Origin: Dactylonectria macrodidyma
Taxonomy: Eukaryota; Ascomycota; Sordariomycetes; Hypocreales; Nectriaceae
Assembly: GCA_020744425.1 (NCBI GenBank)
Contig: JAGMUV010000002.1
Span: 3,144,501-3,208,500, forward strand
Direction: 5' to 3'
DNA: 64,000 nucleotides
Of the stretch, positions 32,414-43,929 are shown piece after piece. Both the position numbers and the translations under genes were made by a program. How positions within the stretch are numbered: the stretch's first letter is position 1; each line of letters opens with the position of its first letter. Under the pieces are notes generated by a model. It was not told the DNA's origin and did no database searches. It saw only the letters and a list, made by a program, of their open reading frames with translations.

Positions 32414-33499
32414 ATGTCGACAAGGCCGCCTTCTCGTGTCGTCTTCGTGGGCAACATCCCATACGGTATGCGCCTTGCTACCCGCGCCGACTCAATCGAT
32501 CCACCTTGTTCCTAACTCTTCTCTTAGGCCTCTCCGAGGAGCAAATCACCGACATCTTCAGCAGCGCTGGTAAGGTGGAACGCTTTCGCCTTGTCTATGA
32601 TTCCGAGACCGGCCGCCCCAAGGGCTTTGGCTTCGCCGACTACCCCGACACTGGTATGCTGCTGCTTCCCTACGAAATCATCCCACAGTCTAACGTGTGT
32701 TTGTAGACTCTGCTTCGTCGGCAGTGCGCAACCTGAATGACTATGAGATCATGGGCCGCAAGCTCCGTGTCGACTTCTCCAACGATCAGAAGAGCACTGA
32801 CGACGACAACCAGGTATTTCCTTCCCAACCCCTTGTTTAGCCCATCCACACCTTTCGTTCATCAACTAATCTGCCGCCAAGGGACCTTCTGGTCACAACG
32901 CCCACGGATCGAACGGTGCCGCTCCCACCAACTACAACACGCAGTCCAGTTCCCTGCCCCCTCTGCCCTCTGGAAAGGAACTGCCACCGGGCGTCACCTG
33001 TCAAGATGCCATTTCCCGAACCCTCGAGACTCTCCCGCCCCCTCAGCTGCTCGACATTCTCGTCCAGATGAAGACCCTCGCCACCTCCGAGCCCCAGCGC
33101 GCCACCGAACTCCTCCAGCAAGCCCCCCAGCTGGCTTACGCTGTCTTCCAAGCCCTCCTCCTCATGGGCCTCGTCTCCCCCGAAGCGATCCAGTCTGTCG
33201 TCGAGCCAGGCGCCCCTCCGCCTGCGCAGGCCCCTCCAGTCGGCTACCCGGCTGCCCCGATGCCCGGCTACCCGGGGGCGAGTAACACTCCTCCCGTCGC
33301 CGCCATGCCGTACCAGGCGCCGCCGCAAGCATATGGTGCTCCTGCGGCTGCCCCTGCTCCCCCGCCCGCTGGCCAGGATCCCGACGCGCTCATGAGGGCC
33401 GTCATGGAGCTGCCTCAAGCCCAAATCGACATGCTACCTGAAGCTGAGCGGCAACAAATCCTGGCCCTCCGTGCTAGCTATGCTAGCCAGCGTCGATAG
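32414..33499 (+). CDS. RNA15: mRNA 3'-end processing factor CstF-64 / Rna15
   Basis: Rna15 (CstF-64 in animals) is the RNA-binding subunit of cleavage factor IA that recognises U/A-rich elements before polyadenylation. Four exons (32414-32465, 32528-32653, 32707-32813, 32882-33499) give 300 residues. An RRM spans about residues 9-85, with RNP2 VFVGNIPYG and RNP1 KGFGFADY. After a short linker comes the hinge domain that binds Rna14 and the symplekin-like partner (CQDAISRTLETLPPPQLLDILVQM across about 118-190). A Pro/Ala-rich stretch follows. The C-terminal helical domain (DPDALMRAVMELPQAQIDML, ending in RASYASQRR) matches the family end. All introns are short, and three interrupt the RRM-coding part. 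The start codon follows a CT-rich leader and an AACATG context. Confidence 0.94.
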
Positions 33500-34702
33500 T
33501 CATGTCCTGAGCGGGTCAATTCATTCGACGTCGTACTGAGAGTAGGAAGGCCAAAAATCTCCCACGAAGATCTCTTGGTCGGCGCCGTCGAGCATCATTT
33601 TGGCGTTATGGCGCAAGTTGAATTTAATATGAACAAGCCACGGTCAAGGCACCGTTATCTGGGATAAAATAGTTGTACTGCTGCGTACTCTGCGACGGCA
33701 AATACTCTCGTGGTGGGGAAATGGCATAGCTTCGCACAGATCTCGTCAAGGCTTTATGGTGCAGATATTGTCAGGGATACAGCGAGGGAAGCATGGAGAT
33801 AAAATGGACATGGAATTAGATACCCACGACTCCAATGTACTTTGATGACAATTCGATTCAATGCCCTATGTGTTTGCTATATGATTCTGTCATTAGAAAG
33901 AGCAGCTGCGATGTGTAAATTATAATTTACTCAGTATAGGGTAGTGAATTCACATTCATTTCGAGCAACGTGGCGTGCAAATCTGATCAGTCATACCTAC
34001 TATTTGAGTTGAATCGCCGTATTGGGTGGTTTGGTTTCAAATGCAGCTAATCGCTTTCTTCTCGGCTGAGCGAGAAGGGTTTTCGGGTGGGGGAGATCAT
34101 GACCTCGAAAGCAGTGAACACAATCACCTCACCAACCCACAACCGTGTTTAACACTCAATTTGACGATACCCAGTGCAGCTGTACTCCCTATTTTCATTT
34201 ACTAAAAAGCGCCTATGGATTCAACGGATGCAAATCATTACGACCATCCCGATCCAAACCCAAAATCCACCAACGTTTACTACTCATTTTGGTGTGTTTT
34301 AGTAACCCCCATCCAGTGCCCCGACATCAGTTACAACTAACAGGGATGTGCCAACTATGATAGACGATAAGCGTGTATCAAGTCTGTATTTACCGACCGC
34401 TGACAGACCAATCTAGCCCATGGATCATTTATATACCCAGTCCTCTCCTACCTTGACATCATCCCAATAGATCCCCCTATCCTCTCACCATAAACCGGAA
34501 CCACTCACCCCGAGAAAGAACACGCTCAAACAAGGCCAAAGAACCAAGCCAAAAACAAACGAGGGCCTTACCGAAAGCCTCAGGCTCAGTCAATCTAGTG
34601 GTTGAGAAGAACGCCAAGCCGAAATGCAAACCTCCATCTCCAAGAGTAACGCACCTCCCCGTTTCCAAAGACCACTCATCCGGTGTTGCCAGTGAGCAAA
34701 TG
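33500..34702. other. Convergent intergenic region (CstF-64 / Mg transporter)
   Basis: 1.2 kb lie between convergent stops, AT-rich in 33780-34030. Short ORFs here have no recognisable content. The region is expected to hold two 3' UTRs. I see no RNA gene. Confidence 0.45.
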
Positions 34703-37364
34703 TTAAACAATGTTATATACTCTCTTCGCGATTAGATAGCACGCTAGACCGAAGAATATTAGCCCCGCGGCGATCCAAGCGAACCACGCCAAATCGCCTT
34801 CAGACTCCTGGCCGGGCACCCAGACGTTCATGCCCCAAAGACCAGTAATGATGTTCATAGGAAGGACAATGGTACCTAGAACGGTGAGCTTGCCCAGGAC
34901 GTCAGCGGTCTGTTCCTGTCGCTCGTTCATGCGAATGTTGATCTGCGCCAGATAGTTGCCGTGGGATCGAGCCAGTATTCTGTAATTGTTAGAATGGACC
35001 AATCAAATGGAAGCCAGATGGAGGGAACTAGGCTTACTTTTCATAATGACCGAGATTGGACGTCATGGTGACAATATGATCTTGAATGTCACCAAGGTAC
35101 AGACCAATCTCGGATCGTGGTGCAACGTCCCACCGCTCATTGCAACGCTTGGCAAAGCCCTTGATAACGTCTGCCTTGTTGCCCAGCAATCGGTAGAGGC
35201 TCATCACCCTCTTTCTGCAGTCGCCGACGCGTCGAAGCATGTCACTGCTGGGGTCTGTGCCCGTCACGCCGTCGTCTGTCTTTGAGCTGCCCAAATCATT
35301 CTTCATACGCTTTTCGGCGGATGAGTGCAGTTTCAAAATTGCGTCATCGATCTCGTCAACTTCATCTTCGATATTTTGGATGAGAGGTTGGAACACATCC
35401 GTGATGTCATCAATAATCGCATATGAAATCCAGTCAGACGACAAGATGAGGTAGTCCCTCAGCTGGCGAATTCGACGGCGGACATTGGCTGGGTGTGGTG
35501 TCATAGAGAAGTGGAAGCTGAGGACGCCTTCTCGGAACACGACGACATACACGTCGACAGGTTCAAGGAAGTTTTCGCTGTTGTTGTCCTGATCAAACGA
35601 CCGGTAATTGACAAAGTAGTAGTGGCGGAAGAGTTCGACCTTCTCGCGAGCCTCCTGCACCATGATGTCCTCTGCGGTAAGAGGGTGGATGCCAAAAGCT
35701 TTTGAGATGGCTTTCATCTCTGGTTCTGTGGGACATAGAACGTCAAGCCACCAGACTGGTCGATCGCCATATCGAATGACCTTCTCCTTGGTCTCAACGA
35801 ATGGGGTCTGAGAGGCCTTCGCACTATCCTCAGATGACTTTTGTCCAGATGGTGTGGCGCGGCCAGAGTCACTTCTAGAGGACGCATGGGCAAGAGGGTC
35901 CCTCAAAGGTGGCGAGAACACCTCGGGTCGGGCTTCGATATTGTCCCGCGTAGTTGAAAGAGATGGTTGGCGAGTTGATTCTCTGGATCCTCCGTCCATG
36001 CCGCCACTCATGCCATTCAAATGGTGCATCTTAGCCGGTATAGAAAGAGCATCCTCTTCCTCGTCGGTCTCCTCGTCCGAGGAGAGGACCGGGGGATCTG
36101 GGATAAACAACTCCCTGAAACCACCACCGGGCTGGACGAGTTCGGAAATGGACTGACTGTGAATCGTGCTCTGGAATTCTTCGTTGAAGTAAGTAAACCT
36201 GTATGGGGATTCGACGTCCGTCTGGAACCAGCCCTTTCGAACAGCACGTAGTCGACCGTTGATGAGCTGCGGCTCTGTAATCTTCTTTACGCGGCGCTCA
36301 TCACTCCGGCCCTCCTTTTCCATATGACTCCATTCTTCTAGGACTGATAAGTCGGGCCACTGGCCTCGACGACGTCGTGTTCTATATCGACGGGGTTCTC
36401 GACTCCTCGATTGCGCGTCCTCGTCGCCCATCTCGGACATGCCCGGCCCTGGGAAGCAGACGTCCTGTTCAGCGTCGTTCGCCACCCTCCTGCTGAGCTC
36501 GGGTCGGTTATCTCCCATGTCAGACACGTCTGCGGCTGAACGCCTTGGGGACTCGTCGCGCAGGCTGATCTCGTCCCGAATCATTACATCCCCGAAGGTC
36601 ATGTCCATGCGGTCGCTGGCGCCGAAGGCCGGGGACCCAGGCATTGAAGGGGGGTGATTCACATCGTATCGATCTCTGCCGCTGGCCGAGGTCCCTAGTC
36701 GCGTCATAGAAGACTTATTCGATGCCCTGCGGCTTCGGGGCCGGCTCGATCTGGCGTCGCTTGCGCCGTAGCCGGACAAGATTGTCTGCGATCCTCGTGG
36801 CCTCGAGTCGGCGAGAAGGGGTGCCGATTCGTCCCATCTGATCGGGTCGAATTGCTCGTCTCCACTGTGCACCTCTTGCATCGGTCGCAGTCGGCTGCCG
36901 CCTTGGTTGCTGAGGCTTGGCCCGAACGGCGAGGGGGGGACTGGAGCTGTCGAGGAGCGTCTGATGCGCATTGGCTGATGGTCCCTAGGTGCTAGTTAGC
37001 TAACTGGGCGTATTTTGATACCCCATGGCGTAGGAGTGCACCTGTGGTCTAGCAATGCCTCGCTGTCGATGCTTGTGCCACTGAGGTTTGCAGTGGGCAT
37101 CTTGAAGAAACCTTTCCCAGACTGCTGTTCGGAGTCATCATGCACATCATCCTCGTCTAGAATGGCAAAGCTCTTTCTCCGAGTCCTCTTCTTCTTGCCG
37201 CCGCGATGGCCCTTCCTCTTCTTAGCCTTCGGGCGGTCGCCTTCGGTCGTATTGGCTGTGGGATTGAATGGGGAGGCGGAGGTTGATGCGGCTGCGGCGG
37301 GATTCCGAGCCGGGGATGCAGGATTGGGCGCCTTGGCCAGCGTGCTGAAGGGATTGCCAGACAT
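34703..37364 (-). CDS. CorA-family Mg2+ transporter, Alr/Mnr2 type
   Basis: Three exons (37364-37042, 36984-35038, 34979-34703) give 848 residues. The N-terminal about 350 residues are cytosolic, Ser/Arg-rich and include a strongly basic KKRKGHRGGKKKRTRRK stretch near residue 50. The CorA soluble domain follows (about 380-750; GDRPVWWLDVLCPTEPEMKAI, EDIMVQEAREKVELF, then the long helix region). Two closing membrane spans are present: one ends with the selectivity motif Gly806-Met807-Asn808 (GLWGMN), and the other is WFAWIAAGLIFFGLACYLI. The loop after GMN (VWVPGQESEGD) is acidic. The large cytosolic N-terminus is typical of fungal Alr1/Alr2 (plasma membrane) and Mnr2 (vacuolar) proteins. I lean to Mnr2 from the basic N-terminus but cannot decide, so no symbol is given. 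Confidence 0.9.
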
Positions 37365-38143
37365 CTCCTAGACGGCTGCCCAAGAGCCACAAGGAGGTAC
37401 TTGTTGAGAGCCCAGGAACGAGGTGGAACGATGAGAGGGCTTTGGCCTTGACGGAGTTAAGTTAAGAGCTCGGAGTCAATGGCTAGAGGTAGCCTAGAGG
37501 CTGGCGCGCTGGTCGACCAGCTGGGGGGAGGTGGTTGATATTGAGAGTGATGATGTCAGCTCTGTTGGATAGTGGACTCAGTTGGTATAGACCCACATTG
37601 CTAGTAGGTGTCCGCTAAAAATACAGCGGCCACAGCGTGAAACAGGGCGAGTGGGCGAGTGCTGCAGCTCTTGTCCACCATCGCAGCATCCACCAGATGC
37701 TGTGGTCCCACCGTGTTGGGTCGATTGATGCCACCCTGCTACAGTAGCCTACCTCTCTGGCTGCAAAGCATTTTCTACCAGTTGTTGCCTACCGACCTAC
37801 CAGGTACCTGGGCAGATACAGCGCAGACATTTTACACGTCCTGCAGACTCAGCTTTTGCTGTCATTGTTTCAAATATTCACCGACCAAACGAAATGTCGC
37901 TTCACTTTTACACCCGGCTTGCATTAACACATCATGACTGTCATTCCTCCCATGTGTGAAAGTGGAAGTGAAATGCCAACGCACACGACCTCGATTGCTG
38001 GCGTCTGCCCTAACCTCATGCGATCCCTGGGTCGTATGACATGCCCGACTGACCAAATTTAGCATGCGTCTAAATAATTGCTTTCGCATACCGCTACTAT
38101 TATTCTTCAATAGCGAGCACCCTGGTATATTCACAGCCCAATA
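37365..38143. promoter_or_regulatory. Promoter side of the Mg transporter gene; spacer to tRNA-Ser
   Basis: 779 bp with no credible ORF. The part next to 37364 should hold the transporter promoter. Short TATA-like sequences occur near 38095-38130, ahead of the tRNA gene. Confidence 0.4.
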
Positions 38144-38225
38144 GGCGCAGTGGCAGAGTGGTCTAATGCGTATGACTAGAAATCATATCTCTTCGGAGGC
38201 GTCTGTTCGAATCAGGCCTGCGTCG
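38144..38225 (+). tRNA. tRNA-Ser (anticodon AGA)
   Basis: 82 nt, including the discriminator base. The acceptor stem GGCGCAG pairs with CTGCGTC (38218-38224). The D arm starts TGGCAGAGTGG (A box). The anticodon stem TATGA/TCATA encloses loop CTAGAAA with AGA at 38178-38180. A long variable arm, diagnostic of serine tRNA, is present around CTCTTCGGAG. The T arm contains TTCGAAT (B box). There is no intron. A short T run at 38236-38239 fits a polymerase III terminator. CCA is not encoded, as usual in eukaryotes. Confidence 0.95.
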
Positions 38226-38591
38226 GCTTCAATTCTTTTGCCCTTCTCGACAAAGGTCAGCTCAAGAATCATGTCTTTTTGTGCCATGAGCCACCTGCAT
38301 CATAATCTAAGAGGTTGGTGGTACGTTGAGACGCAACCTAGCATCTTTCTCTTTGCATCTCTTCAAATTAAACACACCTTCTTCTATCTTCTATGGTCAG
38401 CTTGATTAACGACATTGGTACTAAAACGCCATTTGCTTTTCGCTATGCCCAGAGTATGATCTGACCGAAAACTTGCACAATCGTTCTCCCCGGATGCTGG
38501 TCGTCCTTTACCGCTCTCACATCTGCCTGGGTATATTTGTGCCCTCCATTTTGTGGTCGAGTCTCATGTTTCACTCCCTTGTACGGAACCT
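38226..38591. other. Spacer between tRNA-Ser and NOC4 3' end
   Basis: 366 bp containing the polymerase III terminator and the NOC4 3' UTR. Nothing else is seen. Confidence 0.45.
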
Positions 38592-40358
38592 CTAGGCCAC
38601 CTCGGTCTCCTGAGCGGCTCCCCCGAAGTCCCATAGTTTGACCAAGAGACTGTCTTGCCCGGTCTCCTCAGCATCCCCGTACGGCACAAACACCCTCTTG
38701 GAAATGTGGAATTCAACTACTGGAGCCTTCTTGACATCCTTCGATATTTCTGCCTCAAGGAGCTGGTTACCTAGTTAGCAAAGTCACGAGATACGGATGA
38801 GTATCCTTACAGTAGCATATGAGTGATCAAGGAAGTCTTCAATGTTGTAGGATTGCTTGGTGAACTGCTCAGAGATGATCTTGGAAATGGTGGCGACATT
38901 AGGGTGGTAGTGAGACTGGAGCTGCACAAGCTCCCAGAGACAGCTCTCCATGGCCCCGGTCTCCATGGGCTCAGTCTCGTCCGGCAAGAACGGGTCTTCG
39001 GCGCCGTGTTGATTGATGTGCTTCTTGACTTCGGGATCTCGGGATTCTCGGTGAATCATGAAGGTACATGACGGGTGACGTTTGAGAAGGTTGTATATCC
39101 AGGGTGTCACGAAAACGATGGCGCTTGGGGGCGCATTCAACGCCAGCCGGGCAAGGCGCTTGATGAAACTTCCTACGAGTGCGGCGGGAAGATGAGTAGA
39201 TCCTAGAAACGTGTCCAAGAGACGGAAGAAGCGTGATCGATGCTTGGAGTGGAGTATGTCGCGGTCAAGCAATGAGTAGAGCTTGGTGTAGAAAGACGGA
39301 TAGTCTAAATTGCGCTGCTGGATCAGATAGAAGACGCCTGAGAGGGCCAGTAAAGACATGGAGCCACCGGCGTCGTACGAGCTGGTCAGGAAATCGGCTA
39401 GCAGCTCAGGCTTGGTAAACCACGGCGCAATCACTGTTGAGATGATGTCAAGGATTTTCTTTCGCTGTTCCTTTTCATTAACAAGAGTCATTAGGGCGAG
39501 CCAAGCCTCCTGGCCCTGCTTTTTGTGTTGGTTGACGTTGCATAGGGAGTGGGTTTTCTTGTTGGGACGTGGGCAGTAGAAGTCTTGGAGGTCTTCGGCA
39601 GACTGTGGCACACCATCAAGCGCAGACAGCATAGAGAAGACTCGATCAAACAGGTCTTCAGGAACCTTGTTCGCAAATAGGGTTTCCACAGCATACCTGG
39701 TTCAGTTTTGTTAGAGTGTATTTGAGTGGGGAGACCATGAAACGACTCACTTAATGGAGTTGAAGGTGTAATATCGAATGTCGTCGAACTGCTCTGTGTA
39801 CTCCTCGATGTAGGCAGTCGCAAGTTCTTCGTTGTCGGAAAGAAGTACGGTTGATACAATATCCCGGATAAAGGTTCTGGGGAATGTGTATTCCTCCTTG
39901 TCGTTGATGAACTCTCCCTCAGCCTTGAGGGTCCTCATACATAGTGTCAAGGCAGTGAGTGCTAGCTCCTCGTCTTTGAGAATGGTGACTAGCTTGGTTT
40001 TGTATTCACCAAACTGCTCCCTGAGCCAGTTGACGACTACCGAGTCTTTCTGAGACAGCGTCTTTTTGGGAATGAGAGCGCCCTGGGCGAGCAATCGCAC
40101 AAAAATCCGGCAGAGGGCCACTGCCGCCAGCATGCCCTCCGGGTTGCCGCTGCGAAACTCATCCATGGCGCTTAGCAGCACTGTAATGTCATTGTAGTTC
40201 TTTCTCGACTCCAAAATACCCTGCTCCATCGAGAGGATCTTGGCGTTGGGATCCTCGGACTCATTCGTGCTGGCGGATGACCTACGGCGCTTCGTGGGCT
40301 TCTCAGTGTTTGAAGGCCGCTTGCGCTTGGAGCGCTCGCTAGATGCAATGGCCGGCAT
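38592..40358 (-). CDS. NOC4: Nucleolar complex protein Noc4 (small-subunit processome)
   Basis: Noc4 pairs with Nop14 and is needed for 40S ribosome maturation. Exons are read as 40358-39751, 39696-38811 and 38762-38592, giving 554 residues. A basic nuclear-localisation-like N-terminus (RSKRKRPSNTEKPTKRRR) is followed by a helical repeat. The CBF/Mak21 domain lies in exon 2, with the conserved block SYDAGGSMSLLALSGVFYLI and the helical stretch AIVFVTPWIYNLLKRHPSC. The C-terminal exon resumes as LLEAEISKDVKKAPVVEF, which matches the family end. The last intron is only 48 nt; its first AG (38771) would break the frame, and the second (acceptor ending at 38763) is in frame. The start at 40358 (MPAIASS) is preferred over the in-frame upstream extension because of the basic N-terminus conserved in the family. 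Confidence 0.92.
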
Positions 40359-41794
40359 GTTTGCGACAAGTTTTGTGATGTGAAAGTGGAAAATGAAGTA
40401 ATTGGAACAGTGCGTCCTGGGATACTGCAACTAACAGAAATCGCTGGTCCCTAGACAATAGACAGGCGCTCCGAACTGATTGTTCAAGATAGGTGTAAGT
40501 GAGCTTGAGAAGGTGAAAACTGAAATTCTCTTGTCTGACTAATCAGGTGCCAAGGATCACGTGCACACCTATGGTCATGATTCAGCGAAGACTCGATGGA
40601 ACTACCTCCTGTAGCTTTAAGGGGGCGGATACCGGATCTGTAACTGAAATGGGCTGAAAAAAACATCTGTGTTAAGTTAATGAATGATAGGGTATCAAAT
40701 CTAAAATTGAGGCGGAACGTGTAGTGTGGGATCTTTCTGATCTCTTGAACTGGTTGGTGGTCGTTCTAGGCGCACGCAGTGCACGTGACCCGGTCTACGC
40801 TCAGCGAGGGTCTCCTTTGATGCATACGAGGTGGTGGAAATCGATCAGTTAAACCTATTACGACCGGCGCTGTGGAATAGTTGCAGATGTCCTCTTGGAT
40901 CGAAAAAAAAAAACACGGCAGAGACTAGGTCTAAAAGATTTGGTCAGCTCCTCGCTACCGCCACCGGTTCTCTTCCTGGAGGGTAACTTCATGGGCAATC
41001 TTGCAACGTCAGGTATGTCGCGGGTTGACTCAGCGTTGAGCGTTTTGTCATGAAATTCCAGTTCGTTCCGCTAGGTGTTTTCATCAATGAACTCGTCATT
41101 TCCTTCCTCGAACGCCTTCCTGCGTTAAAGGACCGCACCACACACAGACGTCTTTGGAGGCACCGTCATTGAACTCTGTGTTATGTTTCAATACGGTAGG
41201 TAGTGTGTCGTCGATTTCTTCTTTCATTTCTCGGATCGGCATTCCAACCGTCATTTGAATTTGGCCAGAATAGCCACCAACTAAGCAATATAGGCGAGGT
41301 CTTTTTCTCACGAGGTCAGAATCACAGACTCCGAGGCTACTTTACACTGTTGGACAGACATGATATTGTTATTGGAGCTACGAGCCTGAATAATAAAAGA
41401 AACATAAAGCTGGATGGCAAGTGTTTCTTTTGGTATTGACTCAAACGTCGAGTGTCTCTGGCACAGAACCACGTTGCCCGTATTTACCTACCTACCTACC
41501 TAGGTACCTACCTTAGGTACTTATGTAAGTGCGTACCTACTTCAGATAGTAACACCTAGCAGGCAGGTTGTACTCAGCACCTACCAAGGGTACCTAGGTC
41601 GTTGCGTGCCTAGGTAGGTACAATGGAGTTGTAAAAGGAAAAAACTAACGACAACACCCCACGTACCTACTTAGGTACCCAGAGACGGCTCCAAGGACTC
41701 TCTCAAATGTTATCTTCAGATTCTATTCTCAATCGCAAGTACTCGTTATACGACCTCTAATATTGGGAGCGGTTCCCTACCCCCTTTGATCGAC
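40359..41794. other. Spacer with a cluster of ACCTAGGT-like motifs
   Basis: 1.4 kb between divergent NOC4 and the orphan ORF. From about 41485 to 41690 the sequence is dense in CCTAGGTA/TACCTAC motifs, with several interrupted palindromic copies. The same motif type appears elsewhere in the window near 26500 and 48070-48095. No gene is seen. Confidence 0.5.
41485..41690. repeat. Cluster of TACCTAGGTA-type tetranucleotide-like repeats
   Basis: Dispersed copies of ACCTACCTAGGTA, TACCTTAGGTAC, GGTACCTAGGTC, CCTAGGTAGGTAC and ACCTACTTAGGTACC occur in 200 bp directly upstream of the orphan ORF. Short arms are self-complementary around CCTAGG. Confidence 0.75.
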
Positions 41795-42547
41795 ATGGCC
41801 GCCAGTGTCGGATTCTCTTTTGAACCTTGTACCCGGTCCCAGCCCTCAAAGGATAGAACATACCGACAACTTTTCAGTAGGACGCTGGCCAGACGAAAGC
41901 CAAGCCTCAGCTACGCGGGGTACAAGCGTGCTCTTGAAATATATGGGAACGAGGTAGCCCTCCGGAGGAACAAAAACTTCGAGGTCTGGGGGGCAAATAA
42001 TCTTGAGGTACTCAGCCGTTTCCGCAAACGCGCCCGGGAGGAAGGATTCAACCCAAGTAATGGCTATTCTGACCGAGCCAACTCAAAATACTATTTCCAG
42101 CAGCCAGGGACCAAGCTGGGGGACGAGCTAGAGTTCGAGGCAGAGTTCGAGGCGGAGTACAAACTAGAGAACGAGCCGGAAAACAATCCGGAGAACGAGC
42201 CACTTGATACGACTAGCCTTCTGCCATGGAGGCTCCAAAATATGTTGGGAATCATGGTACAGCATCTCAACGACATCCCTGGCTCATGCATTGGTGCTGC
42301 GGAGATCGCCCAGGCGCTGGCGGAAACCTTGGACGACATGCTTCATGCTGCTCCTGAGGATGTCAACGCCACCTGGGATCAGGCTCGCGCTATTATGCAT
42401 GCCATTAATGGACCTATAGGCGTTGCCAGGTTCACTGAAACCATACGGATGATTTATCTTCCACCTCCTCAGTTAGCAAGGATCCAGGCTATCGGAGCCG
42501 ACCTCCAGGGAGAATCGAGCACCGCGACCCAAAACAACCCGTCCTAG
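41795..42547 (+). CDS. Orphan ORF, 250-residue protein of unknown function
   Basis: Uninterrupted frame from ATG 41795 to TAG 42547. I recognise no family. The N-terminal third is basic (RTLARRKPSLSYAGYKRAL). The middle has an acidic repeat-like run, EFEAEFEAEYKLENEPENNP, at about residues 110-130. The C-terminal half is predicted mainly helical (NMLGIMVQHLNDIPGSC, ALAETLDDMLHAAPEDV). There is no signal peptide or membrane span. The gene is flanked by non-conserved DNA on both sides (1.4 kb each) and preceded by a CCTAGGTA-rich block. It could be a lineage-specific gene, a remnant, or a spurious long frame; the length of 250 codons without interruption and balanced amino-acid content favour a real gene. 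Confidence 0.5.
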   Translation: MAASVGFSFEPCTRSQPSKDRTYRQLFSRTLARRKPSLSYAGYKRALEIYGNEVALRRNKNFEVWGANNLEVLSRFRKRAREEGFNPSNGYSDRANSKYYFQQPGTKLGDELEFEAEFEAEYKLENEPENNPENEPLDTTSLLPWRLQNMLGIMVQHLNDIPGSCIGAAEIAQALAETLDDMLHAAPEDVNATWDQARAIMHAINGPIGVARFTETIRMIYLPPPQLARIQAIGADLQGESSTATQNNPS

Positions 42548-43929
42548 GTGTGATTGATTTCGAAAAACTTCGCGTGGAGATGTTCTAAGCATAAACTTTT
42601 CACTGTTCCAGCTCTCCCACAATTGGACAAATGGTCATCTCCATCGGCGGCGTCTAGGCTAGTTGCTAGTACATACTCTTTGGCTCCAAGGGCTGCGGGA
42701 TCAGCCTTGTCAAACTTTACATGGATTAGCAGGAGCGTGCTAAACTCATGTGTCCGTCGACTCGGATGGTTCATTCTTCTGGAATTTCTCCCGAATATGT
42801 CACCTATCTACACGGTGTCGTGTTGCTGGCCAACCCAGTTTGCCCGTGTTCCTCTATGCAGGAAACGCAGCCGTCAACAAGGAACTCCTCTCGACTAGTC
42901 ACATCACCGGCTGACGGCTTTTCGTCTCCTTATCCTCAATGAAAGTCACGAATGGTACCCGTTTAGAGTCCCGAGCAGGTCGTGGCGCGGTCACGCCAGT
43001 TTGACGGTACATATCCAAAAGCTCGCCGTGTAGCCATCCAGGTTACGACTGATGTAAACCAGAACCATTCGCCACCATCTTTTTGGGTGCTAATGAAAAG
43101 AATACCAACGATACATAGCATATCCCCTACTGCGCGGCTCTCATGTGTGTACTCTAGTTTCGATGTCCTCGACGAGGGTATTGGCGACACCTCTACTCAA
43201 TACAACACTTAACTAACCACCACGGAATTTGATTTTGAAGCTCCATGAAACACATCATGGCTAAGTGGAAGGGCAGGAGAGAAAGAAGAACTTGTTGCCT
43301 ACCAAGGTTGATGGCGGAGGACTGAACAGAGTATCCGACAACAAGACAAACAAGGGGGCAATGGAGGATGAGAGCATTGGTTTGAGGAACGATACTAATA
43401 TTTTGGGAGCCGGCGTGTCTGTGACACTCTTTTCTGTAGCTCAAGAAACACATGTTCCAAAGTCGCACAATGAGTGTTGAAGTGCCAACGCGGCAACTTC
43501 ATTACTTGTTTGTAGTCAATTTAAATATTGCCATTGCGTTCTCCTATCTGGTCCATGTTGGCAGTTCTGGGCCACCTAGGGACTATTGCACGTAATAAAA
43601 GTACGTAGTTAAAAATATCAAGAAAAAATCGCATGGATTGTATCTTGAAACAACAGACGGACACTCAGAATTGGACGAGTTGAAGATGAAGATAAGTGGG
43701 CCGAGTAGTTGATGCTTCATACGATGACCAATTAGACGTCGAGTGGGGCCAAGATGCCGGAACGACAAAATCCCGGCAGGAGGCGGTTCCCAGACGTCCG
43801 AAGAAGCTGCTCACGTGACTCATCATTGCCGAAGCGCGCGTTTTTTGCATCTTGTATTCCCAGCTTCCGAAGCAACGTCAAGCCTACGCCTCGTCGACGA
43901 TACCCCCCGTCATCACAATCCATCTCACA
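42548..43929. other. Low-content spacer between orphan ORF and ATP4
   Basis: 1.4 kb, AT-richer than the flanking housekeeping genes between 43080 and 43700. Frames on both strands are short and unrecognised; a decayed gene cannot be excluded. The last 100 bases are the ATP4 promoter and leader. Confidence 0.4.

Noticed and set aside
42554..43480. Several 60-115 codon frames on both strands after the orphan ORF
   Set aside because: They overlap on both strands, have no family signature and lie in AT-richer, low-content DNA; a decayed gene cannot be shown.
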